From: Dryas octopetala
Taxonomy: Eukaryota; Streptophyta; Magnoliopsida; Rosales; Rosaceae
NCBI GenBank assembly: GCA_963921425.1
Contig: OY992836.1
Coordinates: 2,495,825-2,559,824, forward strand
Direction of reading: 5' to 3'
DNA length: 64,000 nucleotides
How positions within the stretch are numbered: the stretch's first letter is position 1; the number at the start of each line of letters is the position of its first letter. This document shows positions 35,139-47,793 of the stretch, one piece after another. Position numbers and translations under genes: made by a program. The notes under the pieces are model-generated. The model saw only the letters and a program-made list of their open reading frames with translations, was not told the DNA's origin and made no database searches.

Positions 35139-38100
35139 CTAGAAATCAATTTTCTCTTGATTCAGCTCAAAATCAGGTTCAAGGAAAGGCTTCACACGAT
35201 GACCGTTAACCTTAAATGTGTTCCCATTCTTCGGATTCTTGAGTTCAACTGTACCATAGGGAAACACTCGAACCACCTCATAAGGTCCGGTCCATCTCGA
35301 ACGCAACTTGCCTGGGAAGAGACGTAATCTTGTATCATATAACAACACCTTCCCGCCAACAAAGAATTCTCTTGGACGTAACTTCTTATCATGGTACCTC
35401 TTGGTCCTTTCCTTGTACAACTTAGCATTCTCATATGCGAAATGTCGTATTTCTTCCAGCTCACTCAGTTGCAACTTTCTTTTCTCACCAGCGGCATGAA
35501 TATCAAAATTGAACTTCTTAATTGCCCAATACGCCTTATGCTCCAGCTCAACTGGTAAATGACAAGCTTTCCCATAGATCAGTCGAAATGGAGACATTCC
35601 AATGGGCGTCTTGTACGCAGTGCGATAAGCCCATAATGCATCATTAAGCTTGGTAGACCAATCCTTCCTATTGGCGAGCACCGTTCTTTCCAAAATGAAC
35701 TTGATCTCACGATTTGATATTTCTACTTGCCCACTCGTCTGCGGATGATAGGGAGTAGCCACTTTATGCCTTATTCCATATTTCTTCATCACGACCTCAA
35801 ACAGCTTATTGCAAAAATGCGACCCCCCATCACTAATGATTGCTCTCGGGGTACCAAATCGTGCAAAGATATTAGTCTTAAGGAAATTCAAGACCACCCG
35901 AGCATCATTAGTCCTACAAGCGACAGCTTCCACCCACTTAGACACATAATCAACTCCAACCAGAATATACTCGTATCCAAAAGAAGATGGAAATGGCCCC
36001 ATGAAATCTATACCCCAAACATCAAAGATCTCAACTTCCAACATAAAGTTCAGCGGCATCTGATCACGAGCAGAAATATTTCCCATCTTCTGACATCTGT
36101 CACATGTGAGATAAAACTGATGACAATCATGAAAAATAGTGGGCCAAAAGAAACCTGCTTGAAGAATCTTGTAAGCGGTCTTAGTTCCTCCACCATGGCC
36201 TCCACATTCTTTAGAATGACACATCTCAATGACATTCCTCTGCTCCAATTCCGGTACACATCATCTTATCAACTGATCTGACCCATATTTGAACAAATAA
36301 GGATCATCCCACACATACTGTCTGACATCATGCAAAAACTTCTTCCTTTGGTAGTGTGTCAGATCATTGGGTAACACTCTACTTGCTAAATAATTAGCTA
36401 TGTCAGCATACCATGGAGTAGTCAAGATGGCAAAAAGCTGCTCGTCCGGGAATGACTCTCGTAACGGTAGTGTGTCCTCTTCAGACTGTTCCTCATTGAC
36501 GAGTCTACTCAAATGGTCTACTACCACATTCTCACACCCTTTCTTATCCTTGATCTCAATATCAAATTCCTGTAGCAACAGAGTCCATCTAATCAACCTC
36601 GGCTTGGCGTCTTTCTTATTCAGCAGATACTTGAGAGCGGCATGATCCGTGTAGATGATGATCTTAGACCCAATCAAATAACTTCTAAATTTCTCCAAGG
36701 CAAAGATCACAGCAAGCAACTCCTTCTCTATAGTAGAATAGTTCAACTGCGCATCATTCAGAGTCCTGCTTGCATAATAGATCACATGTGGCAGCTTCTC
36801 AACTCTCTGACCCAAAACAGCTCCAACAGCATAATCACTTGCATCACACATGAGCTCAAATGGCAAGTTCCAATTAGGTGGCATAATGATCGGAGCAGAA
36901 GTGAGTAGCTTCTTCAATTTGTTAAAGGCAACCAAGCAATCCTCATTAAACTCGAAATTCACCTCTTTTTGCAATAAGGTGCACAAAGGCCTGGAGATCT
37001 TGGAAAAATCCTTGATGAATCTCCTATAAAACCCAGCATGGCCTAGAAAACTTCTTACTTCCTTAACACTCGATGGAGGCGGCAATCTCTGAATCACATC
37101 AATCTTGGCCTTATCAACTTGTATGCCCTCCTTTGAAATCACATGACCCAATACTATCCCTTGTTGAACCATGAAGTGACATTTCTCCCAATTAAGCACT
37201 AGATTGGCTTCTTGACATCTTTTCAGAACTAAAGACAAGTTATCCAGACATGCATCAAAAGACGAACCAAAAACAGAAAAATCATCCATAAATACCTCAA
37301 TGATTCGTTCCACCATATCAGAGAAAATAGACATCATGCATCTCTGAAACGTTGCAGGCGCATTGCACAATCCGAATGGCATCCTCCTATAAGCAAATGT
37401 ACCAAATGGACATGTGAACGTGGTCTTCTCTTGATCCTCCGGTGCAATAGCAATCTGATTATACCCACTATAACCATCCAAAAAGCAATAGTGACTATGG
37501 CCAGCCAACCTTTCCAACATCTGGTCAATAAATGGCAAAGGAAAATGATCCTTCCTTGTTGCGGTGTTAAGCTTTCGATAGTCAATACAAACACGCCAAC
37601 CGGTTTGTGTCCTTTGGGGAACCAACACATTATGCTCATTCTTCACCACAGTAATACCACTTTTCTTTGGCACTACTTGAACAGGACTAACCCACTTTGA
37701 ATCACTAATAGGATAAATAATACCAACATCCAACAATTTGATTACCTCATTACGCACGACTTCCTTCAGAGTTGGATTCAGTCTTCTTTGGGCATCACGA
37801 GTAGGCTTGGATTCCTCCTCAAGTAAAATTCTGTGCATACACACTGTGGGTGAGATCCCCTTGATATCGGCTATGGTCCATCCCAATGCTAACCGATTTT
37901 CCTTCAGAATTCTCAGGAGTCTTTCTTCCTCGCCTGCACTCAGATTAGCTGCAATAATCACAGGCAAAGTCTCATTTTCTCCCAAAAATGCATATTTCAA
38001 GTGCTCCGGTAACGGTTTCAGCTCCAACTTAGGTGCTTGCTCAATAGAAGGAAGAGTTTTCTGATTAGTGGGTACTAGCATTTCAAACTGGTTGAACCAC

Positions 38101-40394
38101 TTATTCCTGAGAGGTCGGGTGCCTTCCAAACGTGTAGGAGTTGTTTCCACGATTTCATCTAATTCACTGGACTCTGGTGTTCCCAAAGCAACCTCCAATG
38201 TATCTTCTGCAAGGCAAGTTTCGCACACTTCCTCAACCAATAGGTCCAAACTATCAATCCTCAAGCAATCATCCTCTTCCTTTGGATATTTCATTGCACC
38301 AAAAACATCAAACTCAACTGTTTCACCAAGAACAGACATTGTCAACTTCCCATTACTCACATCAATCTTGGTGTTCGCCGTGGCCATGAACGGTCTTCCC
38401 AATATGATCGGTAGCTCATTCCCTCTAATTGGGGTGTCCTCCATTTCAAGAATGATAAAATCAGCGGGCATGATCAAATCTGCAACCCGAACCAGCACAT
38501 CTTCAACCACACCTATCGGAACCTTTACTGAACGATCTGCCAATTGAAGAGTAACACTAGTAGGTTTAAGATCTCCTATGCCCAACTGTGCGAAAACTGA
38601 ATACGGCATCAAATTAATACTTGCTCCCAAATCCAACAATGCCTTCTCAAACTTGTGATCCCCAACCAAACATGGAATCGTAAAACTGCCAGGGTCTTTC
38701 AACTTTGGTGGCAGCTTCCTCTGCAAAACCGCACTTACTTCTTCACTCAGACACACCTGCTCATGCTCTTTGAATTTTCTCTTGTGTGTGCACAATTCCT
38801 TCAAAAACTTGGCATACTTAGGAATCTGCTGAATAGCATCAAGCAAAGGAATGTTGATTTCCACTTTCTTAAACATCTCCAAAATTTCCTTGGCTTGCTC
38901 ATCCTTATTCTGCTTCCATTGACGTTGAGGGAAAGGCAATGGAGCTCTTGGGATAGAGGAAGTGTTCTCGGCCTTCTTGCTAGCACGCGTAGCAATGTGC
39001 TTTTCTTGTTTCTTTCTTTCCTCCTCTTCCTCATCCTTAACCTTAACTTTATCCCTCTTGTACTTTTCCACTTGTTCAGGCTCTAGCATCTCAACTTCAT
39101 CCTCATTGCCTGCATTATCATCTTGAGTAGTGCCCACTTTGTTGTCAATCACTTTCCCACTTCTCAAAGTAGTGATCGCTTCTGCCCTATCCTGAATTGG
39201 TGCACCCTTTACCACTTTGTCCAAGGTCAAAGTCACTTGTTCCAATTGGGCTTCCAAATTCGAGATAGCTTTAGCTGTGACACTCAACTGCTCCTCAGTC
39301 TTATTCATAAACGTCTTAGTATCATTGGACATCGAAGTTGTACTCTGAGCTAATGCAGCCATCATGTCCTCCAAATAAGTACTTTGCTGCTCAACAGGGG
39401 ACTGTACACTCGGTCTAGCTTGAACTCTTTCAACCTCGAAACATGCCTCTCCATGTGATGGCCTAGCTTCATGATTTGCCATCAGAACCTGCATCATCTG
39501 CTTAAGCTCAGACATCTCAGCTTCCATAACTGATTTCTTTTCCACTCTTTTCCGTCTATTCCACTGCTGTGAACTCAATGCCAATGTGTCAAAGAGTGTC
39601 CATGCTTCCTCAAAAGTCTTCTTTTTCAGTGCTCCTCCACATGTCATATCCACCATATTACGATCTTGATCCAACAGACCCTCATAAAAATACTCAATCT
39701 GCATCCATGGGGCAAAATTATGGTGTGGACACGAAGTCAGAAGCTCTTGGTACCTTTCCCAACTCTCATGAAACACTTCATCCTCTGATTGTGTAAACCC
39801 CAAGATTTGCTTCCTCATAATGATAGTCTTGCTAACTAGATAGAACCTCAGAAGAAACTTAGATGCCAGTTCTTCCCATGTTCTAATAGAAGCGACCTGT
39901 AAGGAAAACAACCAATGTTTAGCTTTATCTTTAAGAGAAAATGGAAATAACCTTAACTTTCTTTGATCATCGCTCAACCCCCTCAGCTTGCCAATCTCGC
40001 ATATTTCATGAAATTCCTTGATATGCACGTAGGGATCTTCTCCTTCTAAACCATGAAATGATGGAAGAAGTTTGATTGTCCCACTTGAAAGTTCAAAATC
40101 AGCTTCCACTTGAGAGTAAACAATGCACGTAGGTTGAGCTAGAAGCGTTGGAGACGAATAATCACTCAAAGGTATTCTCATTTGAGATGCATTCGGCTGC
40201 AAGGTCAACTCGACTTCCTCTTCTGATTACTCCTCTTCGTATGCTTCTTCAGATTCACTTCCTTTCGGCGACACAAGAGTCGACCTCATCCTTAATGGTG
40301 TCCAATTGAGTCTCGACCTTCCCTTGTACGCACTCAACACCTTTTGGCCTTCTACGCGTGAAAGAGGAGTGATCTTCGAATTTGATTCTTCCAT
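35139..40394 (-). pseudogene. Athila gag-pol region (Gag, PR, RT, RNase H, IN)
   Basis: The largest coding region in the window, broken in about two places. Domains in sense order: Gag with GTIKLLPSFHGLEGEDPYVH and DKAKHWLFSL; a coiled, charged linker; an aspartic protease with LLDLGASINLMP and ILGRPF; RT with [52 protein letters not shown] and FMDD; RNase H with [11 protein letters not shown] and STIEKELLA; integrase with an H-H-C-C finger ([21 protein letters not shown]), [17 protein letters not shown] and HPQTSGQVE; and a final GPYEVV module. Motif wording is that of Athila, not of chromoviruses. The start at 40394 (MEESNSKITPLSR) matches the + strand copy at 47794. Any product would be a virus-like-particle polyprotein; given the breaks this copy is a fossil. 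Confidence 0.93.
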
Positions 40395-40510
40395 TGTACC
40401 TTAGAAACAAGAGAAATCAGTGAGAACCAAAAATAAAAACAGAAAATAAAACCTAACTAAAATGACTTAACTAAAGATAATTAAACTAGCAATCAACACA
40501 AATAACAATT

Positions 40511-40527
40511 CCCTGGCAACGGCGCCA
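40511..40527 (-). other. Primer-binding site, tRNA-Asp
   Basis: Sense tggcgccgttgccaggg, 16 of 17 nt complementary to the tRNA-Asp 3' end, 6 nt inside the LTR that ends at 40534. Confidence 0.85.
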
Positions 40528-40533
40528 AAAACT

Positions 40534-42822
40534 TGTTGTATGTTTTCCTAGAGCAATTATAACAAACCTTTTTAACAACTCTAGGTTAACTCGCAAGTGC
40601 ACGAATCGCTAAGTAGCAAAGCTTACAAATACGAGGTCGATCCCACAGGGAATTGTACTAGTGTTATGATCACTAACTTAATTAAATTCGATTAAATCAA
40701 CTCTAACTCACACACGCAAATGGGGGGTTTTGATTGGTTTTAAGGCTAAACTAAACAAACAGAGAAATAACAAACTTTAAAATGATAACTGAAAGATTTG
40801 AATAAAACAATAATAAAGAAACACTAGGGGTCAGAATCCACCACTAGCATACCATTCACTTCACTATGGGTATTAACAATCAATAAGTAAACATGTTGAC
40901 AAAGTTCGTCTACTAAAAGGTTTGGCTAGTCACTTTTAGCAATTACTCCCCTTACTGTGCATAAACTAAGAGCTTCTTGGGCCTTCCTTAGCCAGTTAAC
41001 TTGCATGTTCCCTAGTGCTAAGCTAAGGCAGCTGTTACCCATGCAAGAGTCATTACGATCTGTGAGAGTGACAAACACATAGCGCATAGCTCCAAATTAA
41101 TGTACTGTATGTCATCTATGATCTCTTTTCTCATGAATATTATCTTAGGATACCCACTTGTTGCCTATTGAAACTATCATCCTTTCGAGCTTATTTAGTT
41201 TCACAACATAATTCTAGATGCATGCAACCTAAGGTGATCAGTCAAAGATGCGAAACAAATAGATTCAATTTAAACAGAGATCCAAGATTTGTCAACATGT
41301 AAATAATTAAAAATCAATAATCCATAGTGAGAGTAAACAGCATCGCTAGGGCTTCATCCTAGCCCTAGCCCAATATTCAGCTACACATAATTAAATTCAC
41401 AATTAAATAATGCATAATTAAAACAATGAAAATAAAAGAAAGGGAAGAAGAAATCAAGCCACGAATGATGGAGTGGAGGTGCGGCTGCAAGGTGATGGCG
41501 TGATGGGGCTGCTGCTCGGCCTTGGGCTCCACGGCAAAGAGGTTGAGATGCTCGGCAAGGTGGCAGCAAGGTGGTGATGCGTGGCTAATGTTGGTGGCTG
41601 CGGCTTGGTGGCGCAACTTAGTGGTGGTGGCTGCGGCTTCAATGATTCCTCCTTCCTCGGTTCAGCACACAATAAAAGAAAGCACACAAGAAAAGGTAGC
41701 TGCTAGGTTCGGCCACAAAAGAAAAGAAGAAGAATAAAAAGGAAGGGAGAGAAGGTGGCTGCGGCACAAGAAAAACAGGGGAGAGGGAAGCTGCTAGGGT
41801 TTGCGGCAAGAGGAGAGGAGAGAGGCTGCTAGGGCTACGAAAATTAAAAGAAATAGAAGAGAACTTCAGAACAGAACCCCTTTTCTGATTTTTAGAGATA
41901 TATTTATAGAGGGAAGTGGGGCTGAGATTTCTCTTTCTCTTCAATGTGGGATAAGTGCATTCCTTGCACACCAAGGCTTATAATTTTCGGCCAAGCATGG
42001 GCCTTGGGCTGATTTGGGCTCTTTTTGGGCGTAACTCCTTTTTCAGCTCGCGGAACTGCTGCGCTACCTCCACTAAAATGGCCATATCTTGAGCTAGAAA
42101 ACTCGGAATCGAAATCCGTAAAATTCCCTGCGAAGCTAACATCCGTATCTTTCCAACCATATATGGCATGACATCTGATTCGATCTGTAGAAATACAGAA
42201 TCACTGTCGAAATTTAGTGTCTAGTTTCCAGGGTTTTGACTTTTTCTTCAACTAGGACTCCTTGTGATCTTTGACTGAATCTTGTGAGATTTTCCTTGAG
42301 CATGAAGGATTCCTTTCATTTGGGCCTTGGATCAGCTGAGTGGGTGCGAATTCCTTGGGCTTGCGGACTCTTGGATAACACAACTTGGGCTTCCACCATT
42401 TGGGCTAGCAATAGGCGTATGGCCTTGGTCCTTTGGGCTAGGGTTATGTGCATGGCCCATAGTGCATGGGCTGCATGGGTGGTCCATGTCATGAGATGAT
42501 GTGGCACGGTTGACCATTGACATTGACCTTTGACTTTGACCAAAAGTCAACCTTGACCAAAAAGATTCCCCAAAAGATTCTGTCTAAGATTCTTCAAAGA
42601 TTTCTTCCAGATTCCAGATCCTTCTAGAAGATTCCCTCAAGATTCTTTTTCTCATTTTTTCCATTTTTAGCTCAAAATAGCTTCATTTAGCTTCTTTCTC
42701 CATCATTGCTTCATTTAACCTACAAAACACTAAAACAAACTAACAAGACCTAAAATATCGAGTTCTTGCACTCTAGGTTAGGGAATTAATATCATAAAAT
42801 GATGCAAATTGGACACTCAACA
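40534..42822 (-). repeat. LTR (5' for the gag-pol copy) of the Athila element
   Basis: 2289 bp, differing from 30926-33214 at about four places by eye. Its TATA-like box is at 41899-41911. A PBS lies on its left and a polypurine tract on its right, so it serves as 5' LTR for one internal copy and 3' LTR for another. Confidence 0.93.
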
Positions 42823-44316
42823 CACCCCCAAACTTAGACTTTGCTAGACCTCGAGCAAACAAAATAAAGAAAAGACTAAAAACTGACCCAACAAACTTTC
42901 CCAACAAAAGATTTCATGAGTTTAGCCACTAATAATCATAGCAAAGCAAGGCATATAGGTTATGTAATCTTCTAATTCTAATACTGCTTCAACAACATAC
43001 CTCACTCCTCTATTGTACATATAGACCATCCTTAACATAAACCCAAGTGTTAGATAAACAAGACTGAATGAACATAAACAACATAGATTGAACTCCAATC
43101 CTCACTAAGGCATACTCTCAACAATAAAGCACTCAGAAATTGGGTTGAATTGTGCACTCAAAATTATATGTGAGAGAATTTATGTAAACAAAAACAAATA
43201 GCTCACATATTGGCATTAAATAAAGGCACATTTGAAAGGAAGCAATGATCTCATGAAAGGAATATCAAAAACTTGAAATAGAATCAATCACCATAGGCTT
43301 CTCTTTCATCTAGACTGCACATTTTATACTACATTTCCCTTAAAATCAAATAGGGCTTTACTCAAGGTTGTAACGTAGGCTTGTGGTAGGGATATGATAT
43401 TGAAATGAAAGGATAATACAAAGGCTACAAACTATGGTTTTGCAACACAGAATAACACTTTAGAGGCATACCTTGCATACTTGCACTTCATAGCTTGATA
43501 TTTGAGCACCTTTCATCATCATTTTTCTTTTCTTTTGAAACCGTCCCTTCTTTCTTTTCTCTCTTTTTTTTTTTTTTTTTTTTTTTTTCTAAACTCTTCT
43601 TTTCAACACATTTCTCTTTCTTTTTGCTTTCAAGCTATACTTCAACATTTATTTTCAACCTCAAAGCCATAAAATCAATGCAAAACCATAGATAAAAGGT
43701 AAACAGGGTAGGGGTGTAACTCCCCCAAACTTAGGGTTAGGTATATACTGTGGTTAACAAAGAAAAGGCTATAAGGCTCAAAAGGGGTAACTAGGGATAA
43801 AACACAAAAGGTTGGTTTTTGGCTCTAGGTAACACAAACAAGGCCTAAAATCATCTCCTAAGATCCATGTAGTTATAGACATGTTTTGCATAGAGTAAGA
43901 GAGAAGTTCTAGTTCAATGATTCAAATCAGGTGCATTTCAAGCATTTGAACAGAAGAATGATAATGAGATCAAACAACGACTTAAATGACAAGAAAGATT
44001 GGAGTAAGTATAAACACACTCAAGAATTGAAGTACAAGGCTCAATAGCTCACTTAGGTCATATAAGTCTCCTCTATCATGTATATGTATCTCTAGTCATG
44101 CAAATCACAACTTAAGCTTATGAAAACAAGGCTTAATTACAAAGAATCATGAAATAGGTTATGAAACAACATTAGAAAAACAAGAACACATAACCTATAT
44201 AATGAATGCTAAACATGCTTTTCAATGGCTATAAACAATTCATCGACTTGTTGGGGACTCTAAAACTAAAAGACTCAAAACTTTGTTTTAAAAACAATGT
44301 TGCAATAAAGTTCTAA
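42823..44316 (-). repeat. Second, partial copy of the Athila 3' internal region
   Basis: Begins with the polypurine tract 42823-42835 abutting the LTR. It repeats the sequence from 33215 to about 34720, including the internal polypurine-type site at 43720-43732. Nearly identical except in the T/A run. No coding region. Confidence 0.88.
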
Positions 44317-44752
44317 GGGCTTCCACCATTTGGGCTAGCAATAGGCGTATGGCCTTGGTCCTTTGGGCTAGGGTTATGTGCATGGCCTATAGTGCATGGG
44401 CTGCATGGGTGGTCCATGTCATGAGATGATGTGGCACGGTTGACCATTGACTTTGACCTTTGACTTTGACCAAAAGTCAACCTTGACCAAAAAGATTCCC
44501 CAAAAGATTCTGTCTAAGATTCTTCAAAGATTCCTTCCAGATTCCAGATCCTTCTAGAAGATTCCCTCAAGATTCTTTTTCTCATTTTTTCCATTTTTAG
44601 CTCAAAATAGCTTCATTTAGCTTCTTTCTCCATCATTGCTTCATTTAACCTACAAAACACTAAAACAAACTAACAAGACCTAAAATATCGAGTTCTTGCA
44701 CTCTAGGTTAGGGAATTAATATCATAAAATGATGCAAATTGGACACTCAACA
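44317..44752 (-). repeat. Third, partial LTR of the Athila array
   Basis: Matches the U3 end of the whole LTRs (corresponding to 42387-42822) and ends in the same ...actcaaca terminus, followed by the second GTTTG. Confidence 0.88.
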
Positions 44753-44757
44753 GTTTG

Positions 44758-44989
44758 GTAACCGACCGATCATATATTCGAGCTTTTCAAACATTCTTAA
44801 TTCACAAATAATTGAAATAACAACCAACCATCAGTCTAACTCAATTACATTCGATCCACTCACAAAACAAAAATACCCCAAATTAGATGGATACGAATTA
44901 TACCTTTCTCGCGTTCCATAACCTTCGCGACTCGGTCACCTAGTTAATCCAAAAACTAAACAATAACTGTAAATCAATTTTCGATTAAC
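44758..44989 (-). mobile_element. Continuation of the chromovirus-like LTR piece
   Basis: A 232-bp stretch after the second GTTTG, which was contiguous with 30925 before the Athila insertion. It ends with ttaac (44985-44989), probably the first half of the target duplication of the + strand Athila. No gene is seen. Confidence 0.45.
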
Positions 44990-47654
44990 TGTTGAGTGCT
45001 CATTTTACACTATTTTATGATACTAACTCCCTAACTCAGAGTGCAAGAACTCGATATTTTGTGTGTTGTTAGTTTGTTTTTGTTCTTATAGGATAAAATG
45101 AGCAAAGAAGAGAAAAGGAGCCAAAAGGACCATTTTTAGACATTTCCTAGTCAAACTAGGAAAACGAGTGAAATCCTGGTCAAACCAGGAAAAGTGCAGA
45201 AATCCTAGTCAAATGAGGATTCCTAGTCACACTAGGAAACATCAAGTCCAAAACCATCATTGCGGAGCCAGAAATGAGAAATCCTGATTGGAACAGGAAA
45301 TCCTGGTTGAACTAGGAAACCTAACCCAACTAGGGAAAGGAGTCCTAATGACACTAGGAGACCCCAGGGGCAATATGGTCATTACGAGAAGTCGAAATGG
45401 ATAAGGAATCCTTCATTTACAAGGATTCCTAGGTGGACAAGGAAATGTTGGTCAAAGTCAACTCTACAAAGTCAAGGTTCCAGAAGCTTCTAGAAGGTGG
45501 TGGACATCCATGGGAATAAATGGAGGGAAGAAAGGAATTCAAATTCAAATGGAGATGAGGGGCAAAATGGGAAGTCAAAGTGAATGGTCAAGGGTCAACT
45601 ATGACAAAGTCAACAAGTCAAATGGGCCATGGGCCTATGCAATGCCGAAATCTGAAGGGGCCATGCATGCATGCATGCGCCAGCCCAAGAGGAAGTCCAT
45701 GCGCAAGCCCAAGCCTATCAGCCATGCGCAAAACCCTAGGGGGCTGGTGTGTGTCACTTAAGCCCAAGTCATGCAGCCCACAAGCCAAAGCCCAAGAAAT
45801 CCTAGCTGAAAAAGAAGTCAAAACCCTGGAAAATAGAGCACCAATTTCGACAGCAATTCTGTAATTCTCCAGAACGAATCAGGTAGCATGCCATATATGG
45901 TTGGAAAGATACGGATGTTGGCTTCGCAGGGAATTTTACGGATTTCAATTCCGAGTTTTCTAGCTCAAGATATGGCCATTTTAGTAGAGGTAGTGCAGCA
46001 GTTCCGCGAGCTGAAAAAGAAGTTACGCCCAAAAAGAGCCCAAATCAGCCCAAGGCCCATGCTTGGCCGAAAATTATAAGCCTTGGTGTGCAAGGAATGC
46101 ACTTATCCCACATTGAAGAGAAAGAGAAATCTCAGCCCCACTCTCCTCTATAAATACATCTTTACAACTCAAGGAGAGGGTGTTGTTCTGTTCTCTTCTC
46201 TCCTCTTTAATTTTCAGAAACCCTAGCTAGCCTCCTTCCTTTTCTTTTATTTTTCTGAAGCAAACCCTAGCAGCCACCATCTTTTTGTTTTCTTCTTGTG
46301 CCGCAGCCACCATCTCCTTCTCTCTTTTTATTTTTCTTTCTTTTCTTTTGTGGCCGAAACCTACCAGCCACCTTTATTTGTGTGTCTTCTATTTTCGCGC
46401 TGAGTTGACAGAGGGAAAGGAAGCCAAGCCGCAGCCACCTTCTCTCCCTTCCTTTTTATTCTTCTTCTTTTCTTTTGTGGCCGAACCTAGCAGCCACCTT
46501 TTCTTGTGTTCTTTCTTTTATTTTGTGCTGAACTGAAGAAGGAGGATCAAGTGAAGCCGCAGCCACCACCACCAAGTTGCGCCACCAAGCCGCAGCCACC
46601 TCCAGCAGCCACGCCATCACCACCTTGCTGCCACCTTGCCGAGCACCTCAGCCTCCTCGCCGTGGAGCCCAAGGCCGAGCAGCCCCATTGCGCACCACCA
46701 TTGCAGCCGCACCTCCACCTTGCTGCCCCGGCTTGATCTCTCTCCCTTTCTTTTATTTTCATTATTTTAATCATGCATTATTTATTTGTGAATTTAATTA
46801 TGTGTAGCTGAATATTGGGCTAAGGCTAGGATGAAGCCCTAGCGATGCTGCTTACTCTCACTATGGATTATTGATTTTTAATTATTTACATGTTGACAAA
46901 TCTTGGATCTTTGTTTAAATTGAATCTATTTGTTTCGCATCTTTGACTGATCACCTTAGGTTGCATGCATCTAGATATTTGTTGTGAAACTAAATAAGCT
47001 CGAAAGGATGATAGTTTCAATAGGCAACAAATGGATATCCTAAGATAATATTCATGAGAAAAGAGATCATAGATGACATACAGTACATTAATTTGGAGCC
47101 ATGCGCTATGTGTTTGTCACTCTCACAGATCGTAACGACTCTTGCATGGGTAACAGCTGCCTTAGCTTAGAACTAGGGAACATGCAAGTTAACTGGCTAA
47201 GGAAGGCCCAAGAAGCTCTTAGTTTATGCACAGTAAGGGGAGTAATTGCTAAAAGTAACTAGCCAAACCTTTTAGTAGACGAACTTTGTTGACATGTTTA
47301 TATATTGATTGTTAATATCCATAGTAGAGTGAATGGTATGCTAGTGGTGGATTCTGACCCCTAGTGTTTCTTTATTATTGTTTTATCCAAATTCATTCAG
47401 TTGTTCTTTTAAAGTTTTGTCATTGATCTGTTAGTTTGTCTAGTCTAAAAAACCAATCAAAACCCCCCATTTGCGTGTGTTAGTTAGAGTTGATTTAATC
47501 GAATTTAATTAAGTTAGTGATCATAACACTAGTACAATTCCCTGTGGGATCGACCTCGTATTTGTAAGCTTTGCTACTCCGCGATTCGTGCACTTGCGAG
47601 TTAACCTAGAGCTCAGAAAAAGTTATTTAATTTGCTCTAGGAAAACATACAACA
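44990..47654 (+). repeat. 5' LTR, mosaic type
   Basis: TGTTGAGTGC...ACATACAACA, 2665 bp. The first ~850 bp (palindromes, catgcatg motifs) matches the solo LTR at 3225-5481 in type. From about 45780 (atttcgacagcaattctgtaa onwards) it matches the middle of the LTR at 30926-33214. TATA-like cctctataaatac is at 46145-46157, and the U5 block is at about 47540-47610. The ORFs at 46285-46807 lie in the transcribed GA/CT-rich leader and are not genes. Confidence 0.9.
46145..46157 (+). promoter_or_regulatory. TATA-like box of the mosaic LTR
   Basis: cctctataaatac, 1.5 kb upstream of the PBS, at the same relative place as in the other LTRs. Confidence 0.6.
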
Positions 47655-47660
47655 AGTTTT

Positions 47661-47677
47661 TGGCGCCGTTGCCGGGG
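47661..47677 (+). other. Primer-binding site, tRNA-Asp
   Basis: tggcgccgttgccgggg, perfect 17-nt complement to the tRNA-Asp 3' end, 6 nt after the LTR end acaaca. Confidence 0.92.
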
Positions 47678-47793
47678 AATTGTTATTTGTGTTGATTGCT
47701 AGTTTGATTATCTTTAGTTAAGTCATTTTAGTAAGGTTTTATTTTCTGTTTTTATTTTTGGTTCTTACTGATTTCTCTTGTTTCTAAGGTACA

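Larger units (their letters stand above)
30926..44752 (-). mobile_element. Athila (Ty3/gypsy) element with three LTR copies
   Basis: A 13.8-kb minus-strand structure flanked by GTTTG at 30921-30925 and 44753-44757. Parts in sense order: partial LTR 44317-44752, partial internal region 42823-44316, LTR 40534-42822, PBS 40511-40527, gag-pol region 35139-40394, non-coding 3' part 33215-35138, LTR 30926-33214. The repeat period is 9608 bp. The two whole LTRs are each 2289 bp with about four differences by eye, so the copies are very young (well under 0.2 million years at 1.3e-8; inference). The coding region is broken in about two places. The LTR-internal-LTR-internal-LTR order is what unequal recombination between LTRs would give. 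Confidence 0.9.

Noticed and set aside
46285-46807. ORFs of 76-83 codons on the + strand resembling a small secreted protein
   Set aside because: They lie between the TATA-like box and the PBS of an LTR; matching LTRs carry the same low-complexity stretch without keeping the frame.
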